Shown here: positions 30,186-41,074 of the stretch, piece after piece | How positions within the stretch are numbered: the stretch's first letter is position 1 | Layout of the letters: every line of letters starts with the position of its first letter | Source: Tridacna crocea | Taxonomy: Eukaryota > Mollusca > Bivalvia > Cardiida > Cardiidae | Direction: 5' to 3' | Length of the DNA stretch: 64,000 bases | Assembly (NCBI GenBank): GCA_943736015.1 | Contig: OX031073.1 | Coordinates: forward strand, 25,633,210-25,697,209 | Made by a program: the position numbers and the translations under genes | Notes under the pieces: model-generated | What the model saw: the letters and a program-made list of their open reading frames with translations, nothing else | Database searches by the model: none | Told to the model about the DNA's origin: nothing

Positions 30186-31123
30186 GTCATTGTACATAGA
30201 ATTATTGTAAAAATGATTAAACTGAGCATTAGTTTGTGTTTTTTTTTTTTCTGAAAGAAGCTTTAAAGGAACAGAATTTCATTATGATAAATACATGCAC
30301 CAAAATACATTTTCTGCCCACAAACAAGTTTTTGGGGTATACTGTAATCTGTGAGATGGTTGACACAATTTTATGTTCTCTTTTCCTATCATACTTTCAA
30401 CAAATTATTGCATAAAACGTGCCTTTTCGGGCCGTTATAAGCATGTATTAACGGGTAAAAATCGTGCGGATAACGGGAGTAAACGTGTATTAATCAGTAA
30501 ATTCACGCGCCGTTAACCCCCGGGTTTGTACTATCAATATCCTCGATTCAGGCCTACCTTGTAAACAACGTTTGTCCTTGTCAGATTTTCCCTAGACTCC
30601 GACCATCAAACTGTAGGAATTCGTACCATATTCGATCCTTTTCATGGCATGTCTTTGATGATATTAGTACACCACAAACAAACCTTTGCACAGAATCTCA
30701 GTCTAATCGAGATCTGAACAAAAATTCACCCGTGAAATGTACTCTAAACCAGCTACATCCCACCCACTTTTTAACGTGATCGGTCCGCCTCGCTTGATGT
30801 ATATCGAACCCTCTGTCGCCTTCAGTTACAGAAATTTATATCCACGTATTCATCCTAGTTGTAATCGTCCAAATGTGTGCAAGTTTATTCCACATAAGTC
30901 TAGTGTGTATTAAAAACCAATAAAAGTGTATTTACAGCGAGAGAATCAAAACTGGCATATAGGACTAACGGCCCTTTCCTAATCGTAACAAAAACTTCTT
31001 CGCCGACTTCAGGTTTTGACCCATTTGCGTACAATACATTTGAAATTCGCTTATTTGCATTTCAATGGAAATATTTTTGCTATCTGTGCAAATTATTGTT
31101 AGAATATCTTTAATTTATGCAAT
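30186..31123. other. Low-repeat intron block
   Basis: GTTAACG and GTATTAAYGGG words at 30430-30530 recall the foldback repeat at 31124. Nothing else. Confidence 0.45.
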
Positions 31124-31268
31124 AATAGCGTTAATTCACGTTTTTTTCGGTCGTTAACATTCGCAGAGGCCCTCAAAATACTTAAACACCCTCGTGCTTC
31201 GCACTCGGGCGTTAAAGCATTTTTCGGGCCTCTGCAAATGTTAACGACCTCAAAAACGTGAATTAACC
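31124..31268. repeat. Foldback repeat, GTTAATTCACG arms
   Basis: GCGTTAATTCACGTTTTTTT, GGTCGTTAACATTCGCAGAGG and GCCC face GGGCCTCTGCAAATGTTAAC, GACC and AAAACGTGAATTAAC. The loop has CCTCGTGCTTCGCACTCGGG. Confidence 0.75.
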
Positions 31269-31585
31269 CTATATTAAGATGAAATTTTAATAGAAGCCTT
31301 TCCACTATGAACTTTTTTATTGTAATTGGTTAACTATTACAGGAGTTATGGCCCTCATTTATAAGGCAATAGATGTAGATTATTTGTCCCTCTGCATCAG
31401 TTCTACATGGTATCAGATCCTCTCTTTGTTTTTATTCATTTATTGTTGAAAAGTGTGGAAGTAAGAAAATGTAATAATGATACAAATGTGTATATTGTAG
31501 ACTGTATAATATGTCAATACAACTTTACTTAGTGCCAATCAGGGTTTATGAAGGTAAGATCCCCTTCCCAGCCCCCTTTGTTCAG

Positions 31586-31814
31586 TTAATCCTTTCCCAC
31601 ACAATCCCAGGTTTTAGATATCCTAAGGTAGAAGGATTTTGAAAACATTGTGGGTAAAGGAGAAAATGCTGGTAACCAGCATTTTCTTCTTTTCCCACCA
31701 CATTTTCGACCCTTCTATATAGAAATTTGAATTTTTGGGTCACTTTTCTTTTGCTGTCTACAAATGCTTTCAATATGGACAAGACATAAGTTTTATCATT
31801 TGGTGAATAGTTAA
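31586..31814 (+). mobile_element. MITE family A, full length (229)
   Basis: TTAATCCTTTCCCACACAAT to TTGGTGAATAGTTAA. Shares TTAA with the next. Confidence 0.9.
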
Positions 31815-32249
31815 TTCTTTTCTACACAATCCCAAGTTTCTGAAATCTGAAGGTAAGAGGCTTTTTGCAAATATTTTGGGAAAAAGGGAAATGCTGGTAA
31901 CCAGCATTTTCTTCTTTTCCAAAATGTTTCTTACCCTTTTCAACCCTATACTCCCTACGCATTGCTTGTAGGAGCCTTTGGAAAAAATTGTGGCAAAAGG
32001 TGAAATTGCTCGTGACAAGCAATTTCACCTTTTACCACAATGTTTTCTATGCTATCAAAAGGTGTCATATACACATAAGAAACAGCTTCATTCTCGCCGT
32101 TATTTAGGGTCAATTAGAGATACCATAGAAATGTCATATGGGGTAAAGGGTTAACACAGATTCCATGATTAGAGCCACATTTAGTTTGTCTGCTATGAAT
32201 GCTTTATATATGAAGGAGTCCAAAATTTTGTTGCCTAGGAAACAGGTAA
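31811..32249 (+). mobile_element. MITE family A, split by a family B element
   Basis: Left part TTAATTCTTTTCTACACAAT to TTTCTTACCCTTTTCAA, then family B (31940-32154). The right part resumes with TTAACACAGATTCCATGATT and ends TTGTTGCCTAGGAAACAGGT. Confidence 0.82.
31940..32154 (+). mobile_element. MITE family B nested in family A (215 bp)
   Basis: TCAACCCTATACTCCCTACG (a short gap in the left arm) to ATGGGGTAAAGGGTTAA; hairpin tip CTCGTGACAAG. Confidence 0.88.
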
Positions 32250-32258
32250 CCCTAATCT

Positions 32259-32486
32259 TTAACCCTTTACCAAACGACAATATTTCAGACTGGTCCAAAT
32301 TGAAAGCATTTGAGACGACGAAATAAAAGTGACTGAAAATTTGATATTTGTTTTGTGAAGGGTAGAAAACATTGTGGGAAAAGGAGAAAATGCTGGTTAC
32401 CAGCATTTTCTCCTTTTCTCACAATGTTTTCTAAAGGCTTCTTTCTCAGGGGTATCAGAAGTAGGGATTGTGTGGTAATGGGTTAA
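32259..32486 (-). mobile_element. MITE family A, full length (228)
   Basis: TTAACCCTTTACCAAACGAC to GTGTGGTAATGGGTTAA. Confidence 0.92.
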
Positions 32487-32683
32487 AGCACATTATGACA
32501 GATCTGAAGGTGACCAGTTTTATAGAATTAGGAGCAATTTGTTCATTTGCCACAGTTTTAGTTCATCTGGCTAAACACTTGCATGGGATGTGTCTGTATT
32601 CTGAACTATAGGTTGGAGGGTGTAAACTTTTTGGAGAAGGCTATTCCTTAACCTTTAGATTACTGAATGAACACGGCAGACAT

Positions 32684-32908
32684 ATGACCCATTACCAATC
32701 CCTACTTTTGATGACCTCGAGAAAGAAGCCCTTACAAAACATTGTGGGAAAAGAAGAAAATGCTGGTAACCAGCATTTTCTTCTTTTCCCACAATGTTTT
32801 TCTACCCTTTACAAAACAATTTCAAATTTTCAGTCACTTTTATTTTGTTGTCTGCAAATGCTTTTGATTTGGACAAGCCTAGAATATTGTTGTTTGATAA
32901 TGAGTTAA
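32684..32908 (+). mobile_element. MITE family A, full length
   Basis: ATGACCCATTACCAATCCCT (CACACA deleted) to TTTGATAATGAGTTAA. Confidence 0.87.
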
Positions 32909-33308
32909 GGTCTAGAAATAAGATCAAAATAAATGCAATGTCAAGGTCTGTTTTCATGTAGAATGTTTCAGTAAATAGGGGGTGTAGATGAGAGATCTGA
33001 TTATCCCTTTGAGCTGTCTGATTTTCATCTACAGTAGTCGCAGAAGCAACTTCAGCAGTTAGAGGCTTTGAGTGTAAATACAAACTAATTGGTCGATGAC
33101 ATTTTTTTTGGCTCTCCCATATTTTCATGTTACCCGCAATGTTCCCAATTGTTCTTTCTCTTCCTGTCTAAAATATTCAAAGATTGGTAATTTTAATTAA
33201 AAAAATCCTGTATCTTGTTTCTTTTTTTGACAGTCCATTAGGTTAAACATATTTATTTTACATCGATTGAGAAACAAGTTCTAACAATTTACACTAATCA
33301 CTCTCGAT
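32909..33308. other. Intron sequence, nothing recognised
   Basis: AT-rich with no repeat I can place. Confidence 0.5.
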
Positions 33309-33450
33309 TCTGCTCCCTGGGAACTACACCAGTGCTTGTGCCGAATGTGTGGGCCCTATGAAAAATCCCAAAGTTGACACCTGCTCCCAGGTATCGAACT
33401 CGGGGACCTTTAGGTAATGAGGCGAATGCTCTATCTCATGGACACCACAA
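33309..33450 (-). mobile_element. tRNA-like SINE head, reverse
   Basis: On the - strand: CATGAGATAGAGCATTCGCC (A box side) and GTCCCCGAGTTCGATACC (B box). The rest, TGGGAGCAGGTGTCAACTTT, is body. Confidence 0.55.
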
Positions 33451-33743
33451 TCCATTAGGTTGGTGTAATGGTTAAACTGTAGTTGTTACAAATTACTATT
33501 TCATGTGTTACAGTGGTCTTATTTTTTATCTCGGCTGTTTTCAGAGAAAATGTTAAGGTATTGTAGCCCAGCTGGCAATGCCTGTGTCTGTGTTGTGCAA
33601 AAATTAAGACATTTTTTCTGTTGGTACTGAAGATATTTATTTTAAACTTGGGCTAATAGTTAGTTATAAAAAGGGAAAGGCATATAGTAGAGGCAGGTAG
33701 CCATCATGATACTTTCACAGTTATGCCCCTTTTTGACTTTCAC

Positions 33744-33972
33744 TTGACATTTACCACACAATGAAATTCTAGACTTGTCCAAATCAAAAGCGTCTGCAGA
33801 CAACAATATAAATGTGAGTCAAAAATTAAAACTTGTTTTCGGAAGGGTAGAAAACATTGTGGGAAAAGGAGAAAATTCTGGTTATCAGCATTTTCTCTTT
33901 TTCCCACAATGTTTTCCAAAGGCTTCTTTCTCAGGCTCGTTGAAAGTCGGCCCTTTGTGTGGTAAAGGGTGA
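33744..33972 (-). mobile_element. MITE family A, full length (229), mutated ends
   Basis: TTGACATTTACCACACAATG to GTGTGGTAAAGGGTGA. Confidence 0.87.
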
Positions 33973-34169
33973 AGGCAACTGCAGCTGAGTGTTGGCACAC
34001 AGATGGGATGCTCTTGATTTTTTTTCTGCAAGACTAAATCTGATGATAATTCTCCAAACTGAAAGCAATTTGAGATGACATACTATACATAGGTCAAAAT
34101 AATGGTATCTTTGCTACTACGATTTCAAAGGGCATCATTCCTGGAGGATTTGGAAATTACAAGATTGTT

Positions 34170-34400
34170 CTGGGAGTGGCCCGGTAGCACACTTGTGGCA
34201 CACTGGTTAGCATATCTGTCTAGTGACCTGGTCGTTGAGGATTTGATACCTAGTTGATGCAAACTTTCATACCGTTGATTATTCACTCTCTCCTCTGTTG
34301 CATTTGGGAAAAAGTAGTCAGTGGCTTGGAAAAAAAGTTCTGTCAATACTGGTGCGAGAAAACATTTAGCCACAACATGTTGGTTCACGGTACACATTGC
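34170..34400 (+). mobile_element. SINE, second family, diverged
   Basis: CCCGGTAGCACACTTGTGGC, GGATTTGATACCTAGTTGATG, AGTAGTCAGTGGCTTGG and AATACTGGTGCGAGAAA parallel 21487-21732. The CCATGATATGACC tail is missing. Confidence 0.6.
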
Positions 34401-35267
34401 TTCGAGGTAATCAGTATTTTTCCATCATAACAAAAATCAGCATCCTCCAGCAGCTTGTCTGGTCTCTAATTTGATTGTAAATACCTTGAATTGGACATTT
34501 CTGTGCATTAACCAACTTTCCAATATAAAAGACTGAAATGGAAGAAAAATATATCGGAAGTGAAAAAGATGCCATCTGCACCTACATGCTTAACTCTATT
34601 TACCCCACTGTCTAAAGTTCTTCATTACAAGCAGTTTTACTTCAAGAAAAGCATGATGACCTATTTAGATCATCTGCTATGTCATGTAGCAATATTTCTT
34701 GATCATGTGACTGCAAATTGGCGCCGATCATGTGACTGCAAATTGGGGCCAACTATATCAAATTATCTTGATTTTTTTTTTTGAAAACCATCGAAGTCAC
34801 ATGCATCAATTTCAGAATGGCACTGGGACAGTGATGAAGGTCAAGGTTGGTTTTCTTTCAAATATTTAGATGAAACTGAAGCATATTCTCTATGATGCTA
34901 ACTAAAAGGTGAAATTGGAAAATTATTTGGTGATATATTCTATACTCTGTTAAAATTTTGTCCATTTCTTGATCGAACTGTTACTATTGTGAACAAACCG
35001 CAAGGCTGTGTAGATGCACTAACAGCCATGATATGACCCAAGCTCTTGATACAGTGTTAAACTGTAGTACAGACACGCAAAATCAAGGGTGTGATTTTTT
35101 TCCTCCATTCAGAGTATTTCCTCCCTTTAAAGCTTTACTGGAAGTTCAAGATTGTCCCAGCACATAAGGATCTGCTGAGAAATGAAGTATTCGCTGAAAT
35201 GTAGTAGGGAGGAGGAGTAAGGGGATTTTACTTCCCTGTAACATTTTGTGGATCACACCCTTAATTA
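34400..35267. other. Intron sequence, mostly unassigned
   Basis: Apart from the direct repeat at 34687-34750 there is only SINE-tail-like CCATGATATGACCCAAGCTC at about 35023. Confidence 0.45.
34687..34750 (+). repeat. Two direct copies, GATCATGTGACTGCAAATTGG
   Basis: The 27-base unit at about 34700 is repeated at about 34727. Nothing else is recognisable. Confidence 0.7.
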
Positions 35268-35485
35268 ATTGATAATCCGGACCTTTATCATCCCTGTGAA
35301 AGAAAACATTTGAAAAAAATCCTGGAAAAGGGGAAAATGCTGGTAACCAGCATTTTCTCTTTCCTCACAACGTTTTTTACTCTTCCCTAACAAGTTTCAA
35401 TTTTTGAGTCGTATTTTTTTTTTTTGTTGCCTCTGAATGCTTTCAGTTGGAAGCAGTCTGAAATTTTGTTGCTTGGTATAGACTT
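35268..35485 (+). mobile_element. MITE family A, diverged
   Basis: TTGATAATCCGGACCTTTAT, hairpin GAAAATGCTGGTAACCAGC, end TTGTTGCTTGGTATAGAC. Confidence 0.72.
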
Positions 35486-35571
35486 TCAAAGCAGCCAACA
35501 CATACTGTAATCAGCGACTATAATTTTCAGTTTACAGATCCTAGCTTTGAATAGCAGTGAGTCCTTGTTAT

Positions 35572-35660
35572 ACAGGAAGTTAAGAAGTTAGTTTTGTTAG
35601 TTTCTGTTGATTATTATACAGCAAGTTAAGAAGTTAGTTTTGTTATTTTCTGTTCATTAC
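35572..35660 (+). repeat. Two direct copies of about 45 bp
   Basis: GTTAAGAAGTTAGTTTTGTT followed by (A)GTTTCTGTTSATTA, twice. The second copy runs into the TTAA of a MITE. Confidence 0.7.
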
Positions 35661-35834
35661 TTAACTCCTTACCAAACGACAGTATTTTAGGCTTGTCTGA
35701 ATCGAAAGCATTCGCAGACGACAAAATAAAAGTGACTGAAAATTTTACCAGCATTTTCTCCTTTTCCCACAGTGTTTTCAAAAGGCTGCTTTCTCAGGGT
35801 CGTTAAAAGTCGGGATTGTGTGGTAAAGTGTTAA
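35661..35834 (-). mobile_element. MITE family A, left hairpin arm deleted (174)
   Basis: TTAACTCCTTACCAAACGAC; ACTGAAAATTTTACCAGC marks the deletion. Ends GTGTGGTAAAGTGTTAA. Confidence 0.88.
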
Positions 35835-35999
35835 ACATCGATTGTCTGTCCTAGTCAAACTTTTGTTTGTTCCTTGGATGGCTGCCTAGAATAAGGCTGA
35901 CAGTTATATTATGATTTTGTTTCCATTTCAGATAGAGCTACCAAAGTATATACTTGCACTCTTTTGCATTAGCCTTAACCTTTGAAACCTTGTTAAGCC

Positions 36000-36498
36000 C
36001 CTGTCACACCAAACTACTTCTTAGAACATCATACCCTGTCCTGAAATAATCGGAAAACGGAGGTCAGGATAGATTGTGTAATATTGGCCCGATAATGCCT
36101 GAAGCCCACTTCTCACCACACCTGTTCAAAGCAAGTCTTACCTCGGTCAACAAAATAATATTACGGGCTGCGGTCAGGATAGGACCTGTAATTTTGCTCA
36201 ATAAAATGCAATCACACTGCTCCGTGTCTGTAATAGAGTCAAAGTATGGCAGTCCTGTTCGCAGTATGTCCATCTCATTTGAAGTATGTTGTAACCCAGT
36301 CTAATGACAGGACGGGATGGACGGTGAAAAATTTGAGCAGGTTCAAAGCTCTTAAGTTGCATTCCCTTCCTAACCCATCCATTAAGTTCGTAGACAGATC
36401 GTTAAAGGTTGCTAATAAGTCTGCTCGGTTGGAACTCAGTTTAAATCTGTTAGGCAACAGTTTTCGGAACTGAGTGAAAACAAGTTTGGTGTGACAGG
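36000..36498. mobile_element. 499-bp inverted-repeat element, superfamily unknown
   Basis: Starts CCTGTCACACCAAACT and ends with the exact reverse complement AGTTTGGTGTGACAGG (16 of 16). The interior is not palindromic, and the short ORFs on both strands are not recognisable. No clear target duplication was seen. It lies in the intron between exons J and K. Confidence 0.65.
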
Positions 36499-36924
36499 AG
36501 AATGTTGCTGGTAGTATTCATCTAAAGAAGAATCAGATACCTCAAAACATTATACCTATGTAATCTGGTTGTAATTCTTTCAACTCTTCCATCACAAATG
36601 TATGAAAACTAACATTGAATATGTATATACACAAGTATACTAGGGACTGTTTTTCCAAAGGTGTCTCACAAAATATTTTTGTCAAGATCAAATTGTACCT
36701 TCTACAGTCTGATCATAATCTACACTGCCCATTAAAGCACTGAAAAGGTCCAGAGTATTTCAGAAAAGTAACCAACTAGTGTGTATATTTAAAAAGAAGA
36801 GGTACCGTGAAACTTATGCTTTTGCAGTATAGGTCATCAGTCTCTCTATTCCTCCTTCCTTTTTATGAATGTACAATATATAAATTATATAAAGGATACT
36901 TGATTATTACGGTGAAAGATCGAA

Positions 36925-37446
36925 ATTTATTACATCAAAGGTTACAGTAATACTTTCACTCGTGCAGCCACAAGTGAAAATATAACTGATGTTGTTCATG
37001 AGCTGAAATGATCTTTGCTTTACTTGTGAAAATATATCGGATAATGTTCATGAGATGGAATAAATTTTGATCTTTCTCTGGAATAAAAAAAAAAGAAGAA
37101 ATATTCTATTCCTTTCGTTCTTTTGACACTTTTTTGGGTGAAATTACATCAAAATCTAGTACAGTTCTTTTTGATTATTCCGCATGGCATACCCCCTCTG
37201 CATAGTGTCACATTACAATGTTAATGTTAAGCGTGAGAAATGTAGTGTAAATTACTTCATATTTCTATCTTGAGGAAAGACATGCACATTTTCCCTAGGT
37301 AACTAGTGTGATGGAACTACTTTTGCCGCCTTCAATTGAAGAGTTAGTAGATAAAATTGGTGTTTATCAGTGGTTGTAACCATGAAATATCGAAAAATAT
37401 TTCACTGTTCTTTTTCTATATACTATTGGAAAGCTTGAAAGAAAAC
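36925..37446. mobile_element. Element E, copy 2, with internal duplication
   Basis: CGAAATTTATTACATCAAAGG and the CCGCATGGCATACCCCCTCT body match copies 1 and 3. The right half of the hairpin head (GTGAAAATAT..GTTCATGAG) occurs twice. Ends near AAGCTTGAAAGAAAA. Confidence 0.6.
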
Positions 37447-37742
37447 CAGTGAATACTACAGACTTTCAGAAATCTTGTCTGTTTGTCAAAGCATATTTTA
37501 GTCCATTTGCCTGGCTGCCTGACTGTCCCTTAGTCTTCTGGGTTTTTTTACCAGGTTAGTGTATAAACTGTCCATTAGAGAATGCCTTGTCATATTATTC
37601 TTCATTTGTGTAATTCTCATTAGATATACTCTTCATGTCATATCAAATGGAATTAACTGTAAGCCTGCTAACTGTTGATATATTACAGATCAAGATCGTT
37701 TAGCCAGAATCTTTTTCTTTATATCTTAATATGACGTTATTT

Positions 37743-37905
37743 ATCATGACTTGGGACAATACTGAATACAGTTGGATAAGAACACTGCAGAACCAGTCTA
37801 TATTTTGGACGAGGCTGTTGCCTCGTCCAAAATATGGACTGGTTCTGCATTGTACAAATCCAGTTGAATTCAGTATTGTACCCATATCATGTTAAATGAC
37901 TTCTT
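37743..37905. repeat. Foldback repeat, about 160 bases
   Basis: AGAACCAGTCTATATTTTGGACG and GAGGC face GCCTCGTCCAAAATATGGAC and TGGTTCTG; the outer arms ACAATACTGAATACAGTTGG and CCAGTTGAATTCAGTATTGT also pair (longer arms quoted in parts). Confidence 0.75.
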
Positions 37906-37920
37906 TATTTTACACTTGCA

Positions 37921-38078
37921 TATTGACTTTAACGTAAACAACATTTAAAGCAGCATATCAATTTAAATAATTTTAAAAAAAATAGAGAAATCAAAACTTA
38001 TCAAAAGAGGGTTTTGAAATTGCTTTTTTTGACAACGGACTTTGCAAGATTAAATATTGATATTCGGCACTCTAGCCT
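37921..38078. other. Unassigned intron sequence
   Basis: AT-rich spacer between the foldback repeat and the 32-bp array. 38342-38752 is similar. Confidence 0.45.
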
Positions 38079-38331
38079 TATTTTAAAAAATCCATATTGG
38101 ACTCCTGCCACATTCTGAAAAATCTATAATGGACTCTTGCCACATTCTGAAAAATCAATATTGGACTCTTGCCACGTTCTGAAAAAATCCATATTGGACT
38201 GTTGCCACATTCTGAAAAATCCATATTGGACTGTTGCCACATTCTGAAAAATCCATATTGGACTCTTGCTGCATTTTGAAAAATCCATATTGGACTCTTG
38301 CCTCTTTCTGAAAAATCAATATTGGACACTA
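38079..38331 (+). repeat. Tandem array, about 8 units of 32 bp
   Basis: ATTCTGAAAAATCCATATTG followed by GACTSTTGCCAC, repeated. The - strand is open through it (WIFQN/RMWQ-type repeats), but this follows from the repeat and is not evidence for a gene. Confidence 0.9.
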
Positions 38332-38752
38332 GAGTGTCCAATAAGGTACAAGATATATATCACATGGTAGTATTAAGGGGATTTCATTGGACATTAAATT
38401 GTAGGTGTGAAATAAAGGGTTTTTGCTATCTGCCTATTAACTGTAGAGGTAATAAAAAGATCATGTAGCTTGTGGCTCATTCAATAAATGATATTGAAGA
38501 AATTTAACTGTTAACAGCTAACTGTTAGATAGTGTATCACTAAAGGTGACATAACTAGAAATTCATTCTTTATATCTTATTCAAGGAAAGCCAGCTAACT
38601 GTACGGGTGTGGTATAGATCAATATTGTATAATTAGAGGGATGCTATACAATTCTGGTGCTTTCGTTTGCGGTATAGATTCCTCAAACTTCTGAAAATTA
38701 TGTTTCCTTTCAAGAAGAGTTGAATGTTTCATTTTCCTTAATAAAGATTTAT

Positions 38753-38981
38753 TTAACTCTTTAGCACATGACGCTGTTTCAAACCGGTTCAAATTGAAGG
38801 CATTTGCAGACGACAATTAAGAGTAATTCAGTTGATGATATCTGTCTTAAATAGGGTAGAAAATGTTGTGGGAAAAGGAGAAAATGCTGGTTACCAGCAT
38901 TTTCTCCTTTTTCCACAATGTTTTCAAAAGGCTTTTTACTTTGGGGTGGTTAAAACTTGTTATTGTGTGGTAAAGAGTTAA
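38753..38981 (-). mobile_element. MITE family A, full length (229)
   Basis: TTAACTCTTTAGCACATGAC to GTGTGGTAAAGAGTTAA. Confidence 0.9.
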
Positions 38982-39315
38982 TTAGAGACATACTTGACTA
39001 AAGAGACGTACAATAAGATAAAGCCAATTGATTTTAGTCTTTTTAAGCTCTAATACAGTGAAATCTGCCATAATGACCACCTGTATTAAGCAACCAACTG
39101 CTTGAAAAGTCCATTGTTTAACGTGTCATATCTTTAAAAGTAGAAAAGAGTAATTTATACCAAGATGAAAAATGGCCAGGTTTCTTTATCTTTCGTTTAC
39201 TTTTACCTTGTTCTAGAATTAACTTTTTCCCAGTGACTAATGGTGGGAAAACCGTACAATAACAGATTATCATCTTCAAAATAATCCCCATACTTGTAAA
39301 TTGTGTGATTTAAAT

Positions 39316-39544
39316 ATAACTCATTACCAAATGATAAAATTTTATGTTTGTCGAAATCGAAAGCATTTGCAAACAACAAAATAAAAGTGACTGAAAATTT
39401 GAAATTTGTTTTATGAAGGGTACAAAGCACTGTGGGTAAAGGAGAAAACGCTGGTTACCAGCATTTTCTCCTTTTCCCACAAGTTTTTCTAAAGGCTTCT
39501 TTCTCAGGATCGTATAAAGTAGAGATTGTGTGGTAATGGGTTAA
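39316..39544 (-). mobile_element. MITE family A, full length (229)
   Basis: ATAACTCATTACCAAATGAT to GTGTGGTAATGGGTTAA. Confidence 0.9.
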
Positions 39545-39680
39545 ATACATTCTTTTTACAATTGGCCATTACTGGACCTTTAAGAAGTAGCAAACATTAG
39601 TAATTATCTACTCTCTATACAGAGCTTCAGGTAAGAGGGAGTGATGGTATTCTAAATTCATTATTTCTCTTCCAAACCTT

Positions 39681-39741
39681 ATGTTGTGGGTACTCATTAG
39701 AATCGTCTCAACGAGACGATTCTAATGAGTACCCACAACAT
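39681..39741. repeat. Perfect 29-bp-arm hairpin, 3-base loop
   Basis: Arms 39681-39709 and 39713-39741 are exact reverse complements (ATGTTGTGGGTACTCATTAG.. / ..CTAATGAGTACCCACAACAT) with loop AAC. Pairing continues outward with few mismatches for roughly 25 more bases on each side. Exon K starts 88 bases downstream. Confidence 0.9.
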
Positions 39742-39829
39742 AGGGTTTATTAGAGAATGATTGATATTTTCAATTTTGAAATCGAAATCACGCCCTCTAT
39801 CTGGAAGCTCTGCTCTATGTATATTTTAG

Positions 39830-39931
39830 GTATTGGCACACCAGAGACATCTAGAACAACTATGGCAGGGCAAAAAAGTGAAGCTTCATCAGAGACTTGG
39901 ACTGAGGTTGTTTCAACAAGATGTGAAACAG
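39830..39931 (+). CDS. TRIO: Trio Rho-GEF, exon K (spectrin repeat 3, helix C)
   Basis: Short 34-codon exon, phase 0, too short and Met-poor to stand out as an ORF. Acceptor atgtatattttag, donor cag|gtagat. It reads VLAHQR, then HLEQLWQGKKVKLHQRL, then LRLFQQDVKQ. It matches the VLHHQRQLENIWQHRKVRLHQRL and FQQDVQQ segment of vertebrate Trio and fills exactly the gap between exons J and L. A near-perfect 61-base hairpin (39681-39741) stands 88 bases upstream. Confidence 0.95.
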
Positions 39932-40069
39932 GTAGATATTTATCAAATTGATTGACCAATTCTAAGTTGGTAGAGCATATTATCACAACCTTTTGCCTTG
40001 TTTTCAGATTAATTCATATTATAGTGTAATTTGATTTTAGTATTAACTTTCAGCAAAAGTTGATTAGTG

Positions 40070-40479
40070 ATGAAATTCTAGACTTGTCCAAATTGAATCA
40101 TTTATAGATGAAAGGGTAGAAACATTATGTAGAAGAGAAATTTCTTTGCAAAACTAACACTGTCGGCGATTAAATGTAATCAAAACATCGTTGCTAAGGT
40201 GCGAAAGTTACCGAAAGTTAGCCAGACGATTCACAATTTGACATGTGTTCATAATAAACAACAATTATGTCACTTTTATCATTATGCTGCCTACGTTACT
40301 TATTTGTTTTATCATTAAAGTTTGCGTAAATTTGGTTAATCAACTGCCAGCTTAAAAAGAATCAGACAATATCAAGCAGTTGCATACGACCCGACCCCCC
40401 TTTTCCCTTTTCCAACAATGTTTTCAAAAGGCTTCTTCCTTATGGTCATAAAAACTTGGGATTGTCTGGTGAAGGTTGA
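40070..40479 (-). mobile_element. MITE family A split by unknown sequence; right end 19 bp before exon L
   Basis: GATGAAATTCTAGACTTGTC to AAGAGAAATTTCTTTG (about 40158), then some 240 unrelated bases, then CCAACAATGTTTTCAAAAGG to TGGTGAAGGTTGA. The intruding piece has GTGCGAAAGTTACCGAAAGT but no ends I recognise. Confidence 0.7.
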
Positions 40480-40498
40480 AAGAAAATTCTATTTACAG

Positions 40499-40621
40499 GT
40501 CTTGGATTGGCTTGATAACCATGGAGACGTGTTTCTGAAGAAAAATACATCAATTGGTAGAAGTTTGTCAAGGTCAAGGGCACTGCAGAAGAGTCATGAA
40601 CACTTTGAATCTGTTGCTAAG
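40499..40621 (+). CDS. TRIO: Trio Rho-GEF, exon L (spectrin repeat 4, helix A)
   Basis: Acceptor attctatttacag, donor aaggtaacc; 41 codons, phase 0. Reads VLDWLDNHGDVFLKKN, then SIGRSLSRSRALQKSHE and SVAK. It matches VLDWIENHGEAFLSKH and LHRARALQKRHEDFE of vertebrate Trio. The right end of a family A MITE (TTGA at 40476-40479) is 19 bases before the exon, the closest clear element end to an acceptor in the window. Confidence 0.96.
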
Positions 40622-40796
40622 GTAACCAAACTTTCATATTTGTTTTTCAGTGTGACATTTTCTTTTATATTGAAAACAATATTTCATTATGTATCCAGAA
40701 CAAAAACTTTGGTGCAGACTGATGATTCCAGAATATGTAATTGAAACTCTGTGGTAAATTGATTGCAAACCAGTATGATAAAGTGATTGCCCATGA

Positions 40797-40908
40797 ATTT
40801 ACCCTTTGCCATATAGCAAGCTGGAATTTTGGCCCATGTTTATTATTTTGTCTGCAAAAGCATTCAGTTTAGAGCAACTTTAGAATTTTTGTGTGGTAAA
40901 GCATTAAA
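40797..40908 (+). mobile_element. MITE family A, hairpin-less derivative (about 112)
   Basis: TTTACCCTTTGCCATATAGC, GTTTATTATTTTGTCTGCAA, TTGTGTGGTAAAGCATTAA. Confidence 0.7.
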
Positions 40909-41074
40909 AAGTCTGAAAAATTCAGGAAAAAGCATAGAAATTAAGAGTATTTGCAGATGACCATTTCAGTTTGACTTAAATGATAAAACTTGCCATCAAT
41001 TGAGTAGAAAACATTGTGGATGAAGGAGAAATTGCTGGTGAGAAACTTTTTCTCTTTAACCTGCAATATTTTTA
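40905..41074 (-). mobile_element. MITE family A, cut by the Helitron-like element
   Basis: TTAAAAAGTCTGAAAAATTC, core GAAATTGCTGGTGAGAAAC, stops at TGCAATATTTT. Confidence 0.6.
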
